Source: Candidatus Methanomethylophilaceae archaeon (GTDB lineage Archaea > Thermoplasmatota > Thermoplasmata > Methanomassiliicoccales > Methanomethylophilaceae). Taken from it: a stretch of 14,452 bases of DNA. The stretch is from contig JAEDGA010000028.1 in NCBI GenBank assembly GCA_016297775.1, positions 1 through 14,452 of the forward strand, written 5' to 3'. Within the stretch, counting starts at the first letter, position 1. Every line of letters begins with the position of its first letter. The notes beneath the pieces are model-generated. The model made no database searches, was not told where the DNA came from, and worked only from the letters and a program-made list of their open reading frames with translations. Made by a program: the position numbers and the translations under genes. Positions 5,567 to 13,900 of this stretch are shown here, in pieces.

Positions 5567-5576
5567 TTATTTATAC
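5567..5576 (+). promoter_or_regulatory. TATA-like box for the Fe-S carrier gene
   Basis: TTATTTATAC is centred about 34 nt upstream of the ATG at 5605, so a leader of about 8 nt is expected. A palindrome TTACGTAA (5540-5547) lies 19 bp upstream of the box. Confidence 0.5.
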
Positions 5577-5604
5577 GGTCCCACTGATTCCAACGGCGAT
5601 TACT

Positions 5605-5928
5605 ATGGTTACGATCGACGACAAAGCAGTTGATTTCATCAACGACCTCCTTGCCAAGAACAACAAGCAGGGATACGGTATCAAGATCTACTTCTCCGGA
5701 ATGGCATGCTCCGGACCCCAGTTCGGAATGTCCTTCGCACAGGACAAGGGAGACCTGGAGAACGAGTTGCCCGTCAAGGGATTCTCCTTCTACTTCGACG
5801 ACGAGACCAAAGAGGCCCTCGAGCCCTGCGTCATCGAGTACGTCGAGGACCCCAACTTCGGAAACGGACTCGCCATCAGGGACCCCAACGCCAAGGGATG
5901 CGCATCCTGCGGCGGCGGATGTCACTAA
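5605..5928 (+). CDS. HesB/IscA-like iron-sulfur (A-type carrier) protein
   Basis: The 107-residue protein has the HesB/IscA fold, whose members hold Fe-S clusters or iron and deliver them to apoproteins. The first conserved cysteine is Cys35 in MACSGPQFGMSF, matching the GCSG-x-x-Y/F motif of IscA. The usual C-terminal CGCG is replaced by a Cys/Gly-rich tail, GCASCGGGCH (98-107), giving Cys99, Cys102 and Cys106 plus a terminal His. Cys75 is an extra. It has its own TATA-like box and is followed by a GC-rich hairpin, so it is probably monocistronic. Codon use is highly biased (GGA, ATC, AAC, GAG), suggesting high expression. The family call is firm; the client proteins are unknown. Confidence 0.85.
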   Translation: MVTIDDKAVDFINDLLAKNNKQGYGIKIYFSGMACSGPQFGMSFAQDKGDLENELPVKGFSFYFDDETKEALEPCVIEYVEDPNFGNGLAIRDPNAKGCASCGGGCH

Positions 5929-5940
5929 ACGTCATGTCAA

Positions 5941-5957
5941 GGGGGACCCCGTCCCCC
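5941..5957. terminator. GC-rich hairpin after the Fe-S carrier gene
   Basis: GGGGGAC-CCC-GTCCCCC is a perfect 7-bp stem with a 3-nt loop, 13 nt after the stop at 5928. There is no T-run on the plus strand, so termination is possible but unproven; mRNA 3'-end stabilisation is an alternative. Confidence 0.4.
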
Positions 5958-5963
5958 AGAAAC

Positions 5964-5972
5964 GATTTATCC
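5964..5972 (+). promoter_or_regulatory. TATA-like box for the Hef-type helicase
   Basis: GATTTATCC is centred about 26 nt before the ATG at 5994, with no Shine-Dalgarno. A leaderless transcript is likely. Confidence 0.45.
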
Positions 5973-5993
5973 GTAACTTCTGATTGACCTTTC

Positions 5994-7556
5994 ATGCGTA
6001 CCTATCTCTCTCACCCGAAGATCGTTCCGGATACCGTCGAAGAGAGGAAGTACCAGATAGCCATGGCCGAAGGATGTCTGAAGAGGGACACCCTGATCAT
6101 CCTGCCCACCGGTCTGGGAAAAACGGTGGTGGCGCTCATGGTGGCTGCAGAGGTCCTCGCCAAAGGGAGGAAGGTCCTCATCACCGCACCTACGAAACCT
6201 CTGGTGGATCAGCATTGCATGACCTTCGGCAGATGGCTCAAGGATGTCGATATCTCTGCCATCAACGGGAACATGGCCCCGGAGAGACGCTGTAGGATCG
6301 TCGAGGACAGCGACATGGTGATATCCACGCCGCAAGCGATAGCGAACGATCTGGAGAACGGCAGATACGACCTATCCAAATTCGGACTGGTGATATACGA
6401 CGAGGCACACAGAGGCGTGGGGAATTACGCGTTCGTGAAGATCGCGGAATACAACACCGGGATATCCATGGGTATGACCGCATCCCCGGGAAGCGAATAC
6501 AAGAAGATAGTGGAGATCTGCCACAATCTGTCATTCGTACACATCGATATGCGTACGGACATGGATCCCGACGTATCCCCGTACGTTTTCGACACTTTCA
6601 TCAAACGGATGTACGTGAACCTCCCCAAGGACATCACCGACATATCCCGCAGACTCCGCATGCTGGTGGATGAGTACGCGAACGACCTTGCCAGGATGGG
6701 ACTGATGAGCGCCAACAGACCCATCACCACCAGCTATCTGTTGCAGATAGGTTCCATGCTCCAGAGCAGACTCAGGAACCGCGAGAGATCCAACTATGTC
6801 TACAGGGGATTGGTGGTGCAGTCCATCTGCGTCAAACTCCTGCATGCGGTCGGGCTGGTGGAGACCCAGGGGGTCACGCCTTTACGCAAATACCTGAACA
6901 AGTTGTTGGACGAGGCGGCCGGCGAGAAACCGAGCAAGAGTTCCGCGGAGATCGTCAACAGGGAGGAGTTCCGTTCCATAGTCAGATCCGTGAGGGATAC
7001 CAAGGTGGAACATCCGAAGATCTCCCGCATCATGAGTCTGGTGAGCCAGAGACTGGATTCGGGTCCGGATTCCAGGATCATGATATTCGCGCAGTACAGG
7101 GACACCTGCGAACTGTTGGTGGAGAAGCTCTCCTGCATCCACGGAGTGAACGTGGAGAAACTGATAGGTCAGTCAAAGGGCGGATTGAAGCAGAAGGAGC
7201 AGATCCAATTGCTGGAACGTTTCAGGAACGGGGAGTGCAACACACTGGTATCCACATCCGTCGGGGAGGAGGGATTGGACATCTCCGGTACTGACATGGT
7301 GATATTCTACGAACCGGTTCCTTCGGAGATCAGGACCATCCAGCGTCGCGGAAGGACAGGCAGGAAGAACGACGGTGACGTTGCAGTCCTCATCGCTGCC
7401 AACACCATGGACGAGGCGTTCGAGAAATCCAGTGCGGAGAAGGAGGAGAAGATGAGGGAGAGACTGGACAAACTCAATCACGAGCTTGCCAAGACCATAA
7501 CCGGACCCGCCAGGAAGGGTCAGACCTACCTTGATTCCTTCTCCTTCGACGGATGA
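5994..7556 (+). CDS. hef: Hef-type (FANCM/XPF-like) DNA helicase without nuclease domain, C-terminal PIP box
   Basis: The 520-residue superfamily 2 helicase acts on stalled or forked DNA. RecA domain 1 shows PTGLGKT (38-44, Walker A), TAPTKPLV (64-71), DEAH (136-139, Walker B) and TASPG (162-166). A helical insert at about 205-330 is typical of the Hef/FANCM/MDA5 group. RecA domain 2 includes FAQYRDT, STSVGEEGLDI and QRRGRTGR (450-457, arginine fingers). Full-length euryarchaeal Hef has about 750 residues, with an ERCC4 nuclease and HhH module after the helicase; here the protein ends at residue 520 and no nuclease follows. The tail QTYLDSFS (510-517) fits a PCNA-interacting (PIP) motif. DNA ligase follows within 36 nt, so the pair probably works together at PCNA. 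The ATG at 5994 is supported by a TATA-like box 26 nt upstream. Confidence 0.88.
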   Translation: MRTYLSHPKIVPDTVEERKYQIAMAEGCLKRDTLIILPTGLGKTVVALMVAAEVLAKGRKVLITAPTKPLVDQHCMTFGRWLKDVDISAINGNMAPERRCRIVEDSDMVISTPQAIANDLENGRYDLSKFGLVIYDEAHRGVGNYAFVKIAEYNTGISMGMTASPGSEYKKIVEICHNLSFVHIDMRTDMDPDVSPYVFDTFIKRMYVNLPKDITDISRRLRMLVDEYANDLARMGLMSANRPITTSYLLQIGSMLQSRLRNRERSNYVYRGLVVQSICVKLLHAVGLVETQGVTPLRKYLNKLLDEAAGEKPSKSSAEIVNREEFRSIVRSVRDTKVEHPKISRIMSLVSQRLDSGPDSRIMIFAQYRDTCELLVEKLSCIHGVNVEKLIGQSKGGLKQKEQIQLLERFRNGECNTLVSTSVGEEGLDISGTDMVIFYEPVPSEIRTIQRRGRTGRKNDGDVAVLIAANTMDEAFEKSSAEKEEKMRERLDKLNHELAKTITGPARKGQTYLDSFSFDG

Positions 7557-7563
7557 AACATCA

Positions 7564-7581
7564 CTAAATATTGATTGGAGG
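7564..7581 (+). promoter_or_regulatory. TATA-like box and Shine-Dalgarno deciding the ligase start
   Basis: CTAAATAT (7564-7571) lies about 25 nt upstream of the ATG at 7592. GGAGG (7577-7581) is a Shine-Dalgarno ten bases before that ATG. Both favour 7592 over the upstream in-frame TTG at 7571, which would overlap the TATA-like box. Confidence 0.5.
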
Positions 7582-7591
7582 ATACATACGC

Positions 7592-9346
7592 ATGCTCTTC
7601 TCCGATATCGCGGACACCTTCGCAAGACTGGAATCCACCAGCAGCAGGCTGGAGATGACGTCGATCCTGGCCGATTTCTTCAAAGGACTGAGACCTGCGG
7701 ATCTCAGAGACATCATCTATCTGTCCCAGGGGAAGCTCCACCCGGACTTCTACCCGGTGGAACTGGGTATGGCGGACAAGATGGTCCTGAGAGCGATATC
7801 CACCGCATCCGGAAACCCTGATGCCAAGGTCGAGGAGCTGTGGACCAGGATCGGGGATACGGGTACCGTCGCCGAGGAACTGATATCGAAGAAGAAACAG
7901 ATGAGTCTCTTCAGTACACCCCTGACACTGGAACGTGTGGTGTCCGATCTCACCAAGATAGAGAGGTCCGAAGGGAAGAATTCCCAAGAGAACAAGGTGA
8001 AGACACTCACCGGAATGTTACACGATTCCACCGCCACCGAGGCGCGTTACATCTGCAGGATCGTCAGCGGAAGGATGCGTGTGGGAGCCTCCGCCATGAC
8101 GATATTGGATGCACTGGCACAATGTTTCGCGGACAAGGAGTCCAGACCCGAAATAGAGAGAGCGTTCAACGTGACATGCGACATGGGGCTCATAGGGGAG
8201 AGACTTGCGGAGAACGGCATGGACGGCATCCGCGATGTGACGGTCCATGTGGGCAACCCGATAAAGGTCATGCTGGCTGAGAGACTCCCGTCGCTGCCTG
8301 AGGTCCTGGAGAGGATGGGCGGCAGATGTGCCATGGAGTACAAATACGATGGTATGAGGGTACAGGCCCATATCGGAGGAAATTCCGTCACACTGTACTC
8401 CCGCAGACTAGAGAATCTGACGAACAACTTCCCCGACATATGCGAGGCCCTCAGATCCAACCTGAAAGGGAAGGAGGCGATCATAGAGGGGGAGTGTGTG
8501 GCCACCGATCCGGATACCGGCGCCATGCTGCCGTTCCAGATGGTCACGCACAGGAGGAGGAAGCATGACATGGGCTCCGCCGTCAAGAGCATACCCGTCA
8601 GGATCTTCATGTTCGACATCCTCTACCTGGACGGGAAGGACATGACGAACCTCCCGTACCCGGAGAGGAGGAAGGTACTCTCCGAGACATTCGAACTGGA
8701 CGATGCCGTCGGCATGAGTGAGATGGGTATCATCGAGAACGATACCCAGGCGGAGGAGTTCTTCGAATCCGCCATAGCCGCCAAATGTGAGGGCATCATG
8801 GCGAAATCGCTGTCGGAATCCTCCGTTTACAGGGCAGGATCCAGAGGATTCCTGTGGATCAAGTACAAAAAGGACTACCACGAGGCCCTCACGGATACTT
8901 TCGATCTCGCCGTGATAGGTGCGTTCTACGGGATGGGCAAACGTGCCGGAAGATACGGTGCGTTGCTCATGGCGGTGTACGACCAGGACTCCGGGGAGTT
9001 CTGCAGCGTGTGCAAGCTCGGTACGGGATTCGACGACGCGTTCCTGGATGCTCTCCCAACCATGCTGGACAAGTACAAGTGCGATGAGAAACCGGGATAC
9101 ATACGCACCGGGTTGGATCCGGACGTATGGTTCGAACCCAACGTCGTCCTGGAGGTCGCTGGTGCCGATCTGACTCTGAGTCCCAACCACAAGGCCGCCT
9201 TCGGATGGGCCAAGGAGGATGCGGGGATAGGTATCAGATTCCCCAGGTTCACCGGACGTGTCAGGGACGACAAATCGGCGGACATGTCCACCACAGTCAG
9301 CGAGATCTACGACATGTACGAGATGCAGTTCTCCGACGGTCTGTGA
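7592..9346 (+). CDS. lig: ATP-dependent DNA ligase (archaeal type)
   Basis: The 584-residue ligase seals nicks in Okazaki fragments and repair patches. The N-terminal helical DNA-binding domain (about 1-220) starts with the family pattern FSDIADTFARLESTSSRLEMT. It contains QMSLFS (103-108), at the position of the PCNA-binding QKSFF motif of Pyrococcus ligase. The adenylation domain has KYDGMR (251-256; Lys251 is the AMP-accepting nucleophile), RLENLT (272-277), EGECVA (299-304), FDILYLDG (341-348), EGIMAKS (400-406) and WIKYKKDY (422-429). The OB domain runs from about 440 to the end, with FEPNVVLEV and GIGIRFPRF near the C-terminus. The length is typical. The ATG at 7592 is chosen over TTG 7571. 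The gene follows hef by 35 nt and may be co-transcribed or have its own promoter. Confidence 0.95.
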   Translation: MLFSDIADTFARLESTSSRLEMTSILADFFKGLRPADLRDIIYLSQGKLHPDFYPVELGMADKMVLRAISTASGNPDAKVEELWTRIGDTGTVAEELISKKKQMSLFSTPLTLERVVSDLTKIERSEGKNSQENKVKTLTGMLHDSTATEARYICRIVSGRMRVGASAMTILDALAQCFADKESRPEIERAFNVTCDMGLIGERLAENGMDGIRDVTVHVGNPIKVMLAERLPSLPEVLERMGGRCAMEYKYDGMRVQAHIGGNSVTLYSRRLENLTNNFPDICEALRSNLKGKEAIIEGECVATDPDTGAMLPFQMVTHRRRKHDMGSAVKSIPVRIFMFDILYLDGKDMTNLPYPERRKVLSETFELDDAVGMSEMGIIENDTQAEEFFESAIAAKCEGIMAKSLSESSVYRAGSRGFLWIKYKKDYHEALTDTFDLAVIGAFYGMGKRAGRYGALLMAVYDQDSGEFCSVCKLGTGFDDAFLDALPTMLDKYKCDEKPGYIRTGLDPDVWFEPNVVLEVAGADLTLSPNHKAAFGWAKEDAGIGIRFPRFTGRVRDDKSADMSTTVSEIYDMYEMQFSDGL

Positions 9347-9396
9347 TCCATAAGCTCCGAACCGCGTATACGGACGCCACATAACCGCGCGCGAAA

Positions 9397-9407
9397 CATT
9401 TAATAAA
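9397..9407 (+). promoter_or_regulatory. TATA-like box for rpo11
   Basis: CATTTAATAAA is centred about 27 nt before the ATG at 9429. GGAG (9421-9424) lies five bases before the ATG but would hardly be transcribed if the start site is at the usual distance. Confidence 0.5.
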
Positions 9408-9428
9408 GGAGCGGAGTAATGGAGACGC

Positions 9429-9686
9429 ATGGATTCGTTCTACATCGCTGAGAAGACCGACAGATCAGTCAAGATCATGTTCAAGGGAACCGACACCACA
9501 CTCGTCAACCCCATCATGGACGAGTTGGACAAGGACAGCGACGTCAAAATCGTCAGGTACATCAACACCCACCCGGAGCTCAACGATCCCGCACTCTATG
9601 TAGAGACCAACGGAAACGATCCCGTCGAGACCGTCATCGCGGCGGCCAACAGGGTCTCCGAGTACTTCTCCGCAAAGAGTCAGTGA
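9429..9686 (+). CDS. rpo11: DNA-directed RNA polymerase subunit Rpo11 (subunit L)
   Basis: The 85-residue small subunit is the archaeal homologue of Rpb11 and dimerises with Rpo3 to form the assembly platform of RNA polymerase. The family pattern is visible: IMFKGTDTTLVNPIMDEL (16-33), where most members have D-H-T-L-x-N; here His is Thr24. It continues with VRYINTHPELNDPALYVET (42-60, the HP-x-x-x-x-P block) and a C-terminal amphipathic helix, ETVIAAANRVSEYFS. The length is at the short end of the usual 85-100. The gene has its own TATA-like box, and truD starts 6 nt after its stop, so the two are probably one transcript. Confidence 0.9.
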   Translation: MDSFYIAEKTDRSVKIMFKGTDTTLVNPIMDELDKDSDVKIVRYINTHPELNDPALYVETNGNDPVETVIAAANRVSEYFSAKSQ

Positions 9687-9692
9687 TCCCAT

Positions 9693-10997
9693 ATGTACGG
9701 CCGTTGCTGTACCGCGGAATCCGATATCGGGATGCGCTACTATCTCACGGACTGTCCCGGTACCGGCGGACGTCTCAAGAAGACCGCGCAGGACTTCGTC
9801 GTCCGCGAGATCTCCAACGCACCGGCCGAGGTGCCTTCGGGCCGTTACACCATTGCCGATGTCACGACCACGAACTGGGAGACCAACCGTCTCATCAGAC
9901 TCCTCGCACGCACCATGCGCATATCCCGCGAAAGGATAGGTTTCGCAGGCACCAAGGACAAGAGAGCGGTCACCACTCAGAAGATGTCTTTCGAGTGTGA
10001 ACCCAACCGTCTCGACAACATCGGACTCAAGGACATCTCCGTCTCCGGGATCTATTGTTCGAACCGCCCGATACGCATGGGCGACCTTCTCGGCAACTCC
10101 TTCGAGATAACCGTCAGGGACTGCGAATCCGACAGAGATTCCATAGAGAGCACGGTCGTGTCCGTCACGGATGCCGTGAAATCCGTCGGAGGTTTTCCCA
10201 ACTACTTCGGCGTCCAGAGATTCGGTACATCGAGACCGGTGACCCACATCGTCGGAGAGAGGATCGTCCGCGGCGATATCGAAGGCGCGGTGGAGGCATA
10301 CCTCTGTCTTCCGTCCGAATTCGAAGAGGAGGATGTGCAGAATGCGAGAGAGGCATTCCGCAGATGCAACGGCGATTATTCCGCGATAGATTTCGAACTC
10401 CCCAAGATCATGGGATTCGAATCCATCCTGATAGATCATCTCAGAAGACGTCCGGGGGATTTCATCGGAGCCATCTCGGAGATGCCGTCCAACCTCCAGA
10501 TGATGTTCACGCACGCGTACCAATCGTATCTGTTCAACCTCATGCTCAGCGGGAGGATGGAACACGGTATGCCCCTCAACAGCCCGGTAGTCGGAGATAC
10601 GGTCATCCCGGTGAACGCCGAGGGAGTACCGGATCATGATGGACCCGTGACCGTCACCGCCAAGAACATGAGACTGGTGGAAAGACAGGTCGCCAAAGGA
10701 AGGGCGTTCGTGGCGATAACGGTGTTCGGAAGCGACGGTATGTTCTCCGAGGGCGAGATGGGAGAGATCGAAAGAAAGATCGTGGACGACGAAGGACTCT
10801 CCAAGGACGATTTCATCGTTCCCAGACTGGCCCACTGCAGTGCCAAAGGCAACTGGAGGGAGATCCTCTGTACCGTGAACGACCTCAGTCATCACATCCT
10901 GGACGACGGATACCGCATGGGATTCTCACTTTCCAAAGGGAACTACGCCACATGCCTCATGCGCGAATTCCTGAAGACGGATATGAACAGATATTGA
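9693..10997 (+). CDS. truD: tRNA pseudouridine(13) synthase TruD
   Basis: The 434-residue archaeal TruD (Pus7 family) converts U13 (and U35 in some tRNAs) to pseudouridine without a cofactor. Motifs are GGRLKKTAQDFVVREI (25-40), GFAGTKDKRAVTTQ (83-96; Asp89 is the catalytic aspartate), and PNYFGVQRFG (169-178), a signature of the family. The TRUD insertion domain lies between about 180 and 360, and the C-terminal catalytic part (FVAITVFGSDG..., SLSKGNYATCLMREF) completes the fold. The ATG at 9693 is 6 nt after rpo11; an internal ATG at 9732 is possible because the first 13 residues are not typical. It converges on the TPR gene with one base between the stop codons. Confidence 0.93.
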   Translation: MYGRCCTAESDIGMRYYLTDCPGTGGRLKKTAQDFVVREISNAPAEVPSGRYTIADVTTTNWETNRLIRLLARTMRISRERIGFAGTKDKRAVTTQKMSFECEPNRLDNIGLKDISVSGIYCSNRPIRMGDLLGNSFEITVRDCESDRDSIESTVVSVTDAVKSVGGFPNYFGVQRFGTSRPVTHIVGERIVRGDIEGAVEAYLCLPSEFEEEDVQNAREAFRRCNGDYSAIDFELPKIMGFESILIDHLRRRPGDFIGAISEMPSNLQMMFTHAYQSYLFNLMLSGRMEHGMPLNSPVVGDTVIPVNAEGVPDHDGPVTVTAKNMRLVERQVAKGRAFVAITVFGSDGMFSEGEMGEIERKIVDDEGLSKDDFIVPRLAHCSAKGNWREILCTVNDLSHHILDDGYRMGFSLSKGNYATCLMREFLKTDMNRY

Positions 10998-10998
10998 T

Positions 10999-13900
10999 TC
11001 ATTCCGTATCGAAACGGGACAGTAGAAGATCGGCTTTCGAATGTTCGCCCACATCGTGCAGAATCGATGCGAAGAATTCCGCATCCTCCCTGCAGGTGCA
11101 CACGGACACGATATCCTCGTACATCGCCATTATCGCCTCCGAATCGTTCATACGTCCACGTATGGTGACGAATATCTTCAGCGCGGTGATGTTGCCGGGT
11201 TCGACCGCCAATATGTCGTTCAGCACACCCTCCGCGTTCCTGTCGTGTCCCACACGATGTTCCAACGATGCCACGCACAGTTTGTAGTTGATATTCAAAG
11301 GTTCCTTGGATACCGCCTTGCGGTAATTGTCCAGGGCCATCTGCATCATACCCATATCCTCCAGGGCATGACCTGCCGATTCATGAAGTTCCGCAGTATC
11401 CATACCCAGTTTCATGGCATCCGTGTATGCATCCGCCGCTCTGGCGGAATCGTTAGCTAGATAGTAAGAATCCCCTAAGGTCTTGAGCAGACGCGGATCG
11501 TTAGGGACCGTGTGGGTTGCATCGGTGATGAACTCTATTGCCCCGTACAACTCACCCATATCGATCATTATCTCGGACACGGCGATGTATGCATCCGTGT
11601 TGTCGGGATCCGAATCCAGTATGCTGCGGTAGATGTGTATGGCCTCCTCCTGACGGCCGGACGATCTTGCGGAATCCGCAAGCTCCATCATGTCGACGGG
11701 TTGTTCCTCCTCCACCTCAGTCTCCTCGATCACCGTCGGGAGCACTTCGTTATCCAACATCACCTTCTTCACGGTGATGGACACATCGTCGGGATCGCTC
11801 TCCTCCAGGCTAACATAGATCTCCTCCGCCGCATCCTTCCTGCCCAATATCGTATATGTTCCGGCCAAAGAGATCAATACGTCACGGTCCCCGGAATCCA
11901 AGATATTGGCACGTTCCAACATCTTGGCCTCATTCTCGAAATCACCGAGCTGATGGAATGCGGAGGAACATTTCACCAACGTCTCCTTGGAAAGGTCCTC
12001 TGTCAGGGACAGACCGTTCAAAATGTCCGTGGCACCCTTGCGGTCGTTGGTCAGCAGATACAAGGACACCATATCGGCCAACGTGCTCTGGTCCCCGTGT
12101 ATCAGGGAAACGATCATCCTGCACAGTTCCAAGGCTTTGTCGTACTCGCCCATGTGTATCAGCGTATCCTTGCGCATGCGCATGATGTCCACGTTGGTCG
12201 GTTCCATCTTCTGTGCCTGTTCCAAGAAGTACAGGGCCTCCCTGTCCTTCCCGAATCTGGCCAGGAGTCTAGCCTTCATGGCGAACGGGAACACGCCACT
12301 GCCGGCGGATGTTATCACCCTGTTGATGGAGGATATCGCCCCTTTGTAATTGCCACGCATCTCCTGCACTATGGCCTTGGAGATCCAGTAATCCGTATTG
12401 TCCAGATCGATCAGGATGGCCTTTCCGAACGAATCCTCCGCCTCCTGATACAGCCCTGCCGCCTCCTCGGCCATACCTTTGCTGTGCCAGATCACGGCTT
12501 CGTTGGGGGATAGCATGACCGCCTTCTCATACGATGCGGCGGCATCCTCGTATCTTTCCGCGAGATACTCCGCATTACCGCGAAGCCTCCATACGATCAC
12601 CGAGCGTCCGAAGGTATCATCGAAATCATCCACCAATCTGCAGAGATCGTCCAGATACCTCTGTTTCAAAAGATTCTTTAGTATCGAGATGAAAAGAGAG
12701 ATGTCCTCTCTTATGTTGAGCGCCTCCCTGTACGCATCCAGGGAGTTCTTGTGATCGCCTATCTGACCCAGCATCTCGGCACGGTCGATCATCACGATCG
12801 CGTTCCTTGGTTCTATGGAGAGTATGTCATCACATATGTCCAATGCCGTCTGGTACTCTCCGATGAAACGGTAGATGTCCTTCTTCACATCCAGAACGCG
12901 GACGTCGTCCGGGGAGTCGTCCGTCATGCTGTTGACATCCTTCATCGCCTTGTCCATACCGTTGATGTGGAGGTGTGCCTTGGCACGTATGCACCTGGAT
13001 CTGATATCCTTGCGGTCATGCTTCAGTGCCTGATTCGCATGGTGTATGGCGGAACGGTAATCCGATCTGGACAGACAATCCTTCGCAAGGATGTACTCGG
13101 AATAGCATCTGTCTATGCATCTCTGCGATACTTTCTTCACGAGATTGGTGGCTTCCAGCATCATATCGTGCGATCTGAGTATGTCCGCACAGCCGTCCAG
13201 CCATTCGGCATCCACTCCGGAGGATGATAGAAGGACCGTCAGGGTACTCTCCGCATCCTGCCTCCTACCCCAGCCTATGAGGCACCTGTACTGCGCGACC
13301 AACACCCTCCCGCAATTGGGATTGAATGCCCTGGCACGCTCCAGGAGGGATGCGGCGGAATCGTATTCCCCTATGCTCTCATACACGGCCGCCAATTCAA
13401 TCATCAGGTATTCGCTGTCCCTCAGGACCTCGAGAGCCTCGTTGTATGCGTCTATCGAATCCCTCTGCGAACCCATGTCCGCGGACATCTTCGCGAACAG
13501 TGCCAGTGTGAAGGGGTCCTTGTCCACGAAGGACGTCAGTCTCCTCATCGCCGCCATGGCTCCGTTCCAATCTCCGTCGTGCCATATCTTGCAGATGTCG
13601 CAGAGGTCCTCCCTCTCCCCGCCCACGAGGCCATCACTCAGGACCACCTCCTCATCCGAGCGGATGTGCCAGATGTTGGCCATATGCAACCATCCGAATA
13701 CCGGGTCCAGAAGGTCCAGATACGGGTATGCCTTGAAGAAGCACGGATCCGTCAGAATGGTGCGCATGAAATGCTGTCTAGCGGATTCGTTGTCACCTGC
13801 CCTGTACGAGAGTTTCCCTAGGACGAACTCCATGAGTGCAAGATCCTGTCCGGGACAGAGATCCGCAAGTATCTTTTCCGCACGTTCCGTGTGGGATACA

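Noticed and set aside
7571..7591. TTG start for DNA ligase seven codons upstream
   Set aside because: It overlaps a TATA-like sequence and lies before the GGAGG that suits the ATG at 7592. Archaeal ligases begin at about that Met.
8408..9430. 340-codon minus-strand open frame opposite the ligase gene
   Set aside because: The ligase frame has all its catalytic motifs. The antisense product shows no recognisable domain and no promoter or Shine-Dalgarno.
9465..10895. 476-codon minus-strand open frame opposite rpo11 and truD
   Set aside because: It lies antisense to two well-conserved genes. Its translation is low-complexity in character (rich in H, D, G, V) with no motifs, as expected from codon bias of the true strand.
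11512..12513. 333-codon plus-strand open frame inside the TPR gene
   Set aside because: The TPR repeats on the other strand are clear. The plus-strand translation is His/Gln/Leu-rich without motifs, a typical shadow frame.
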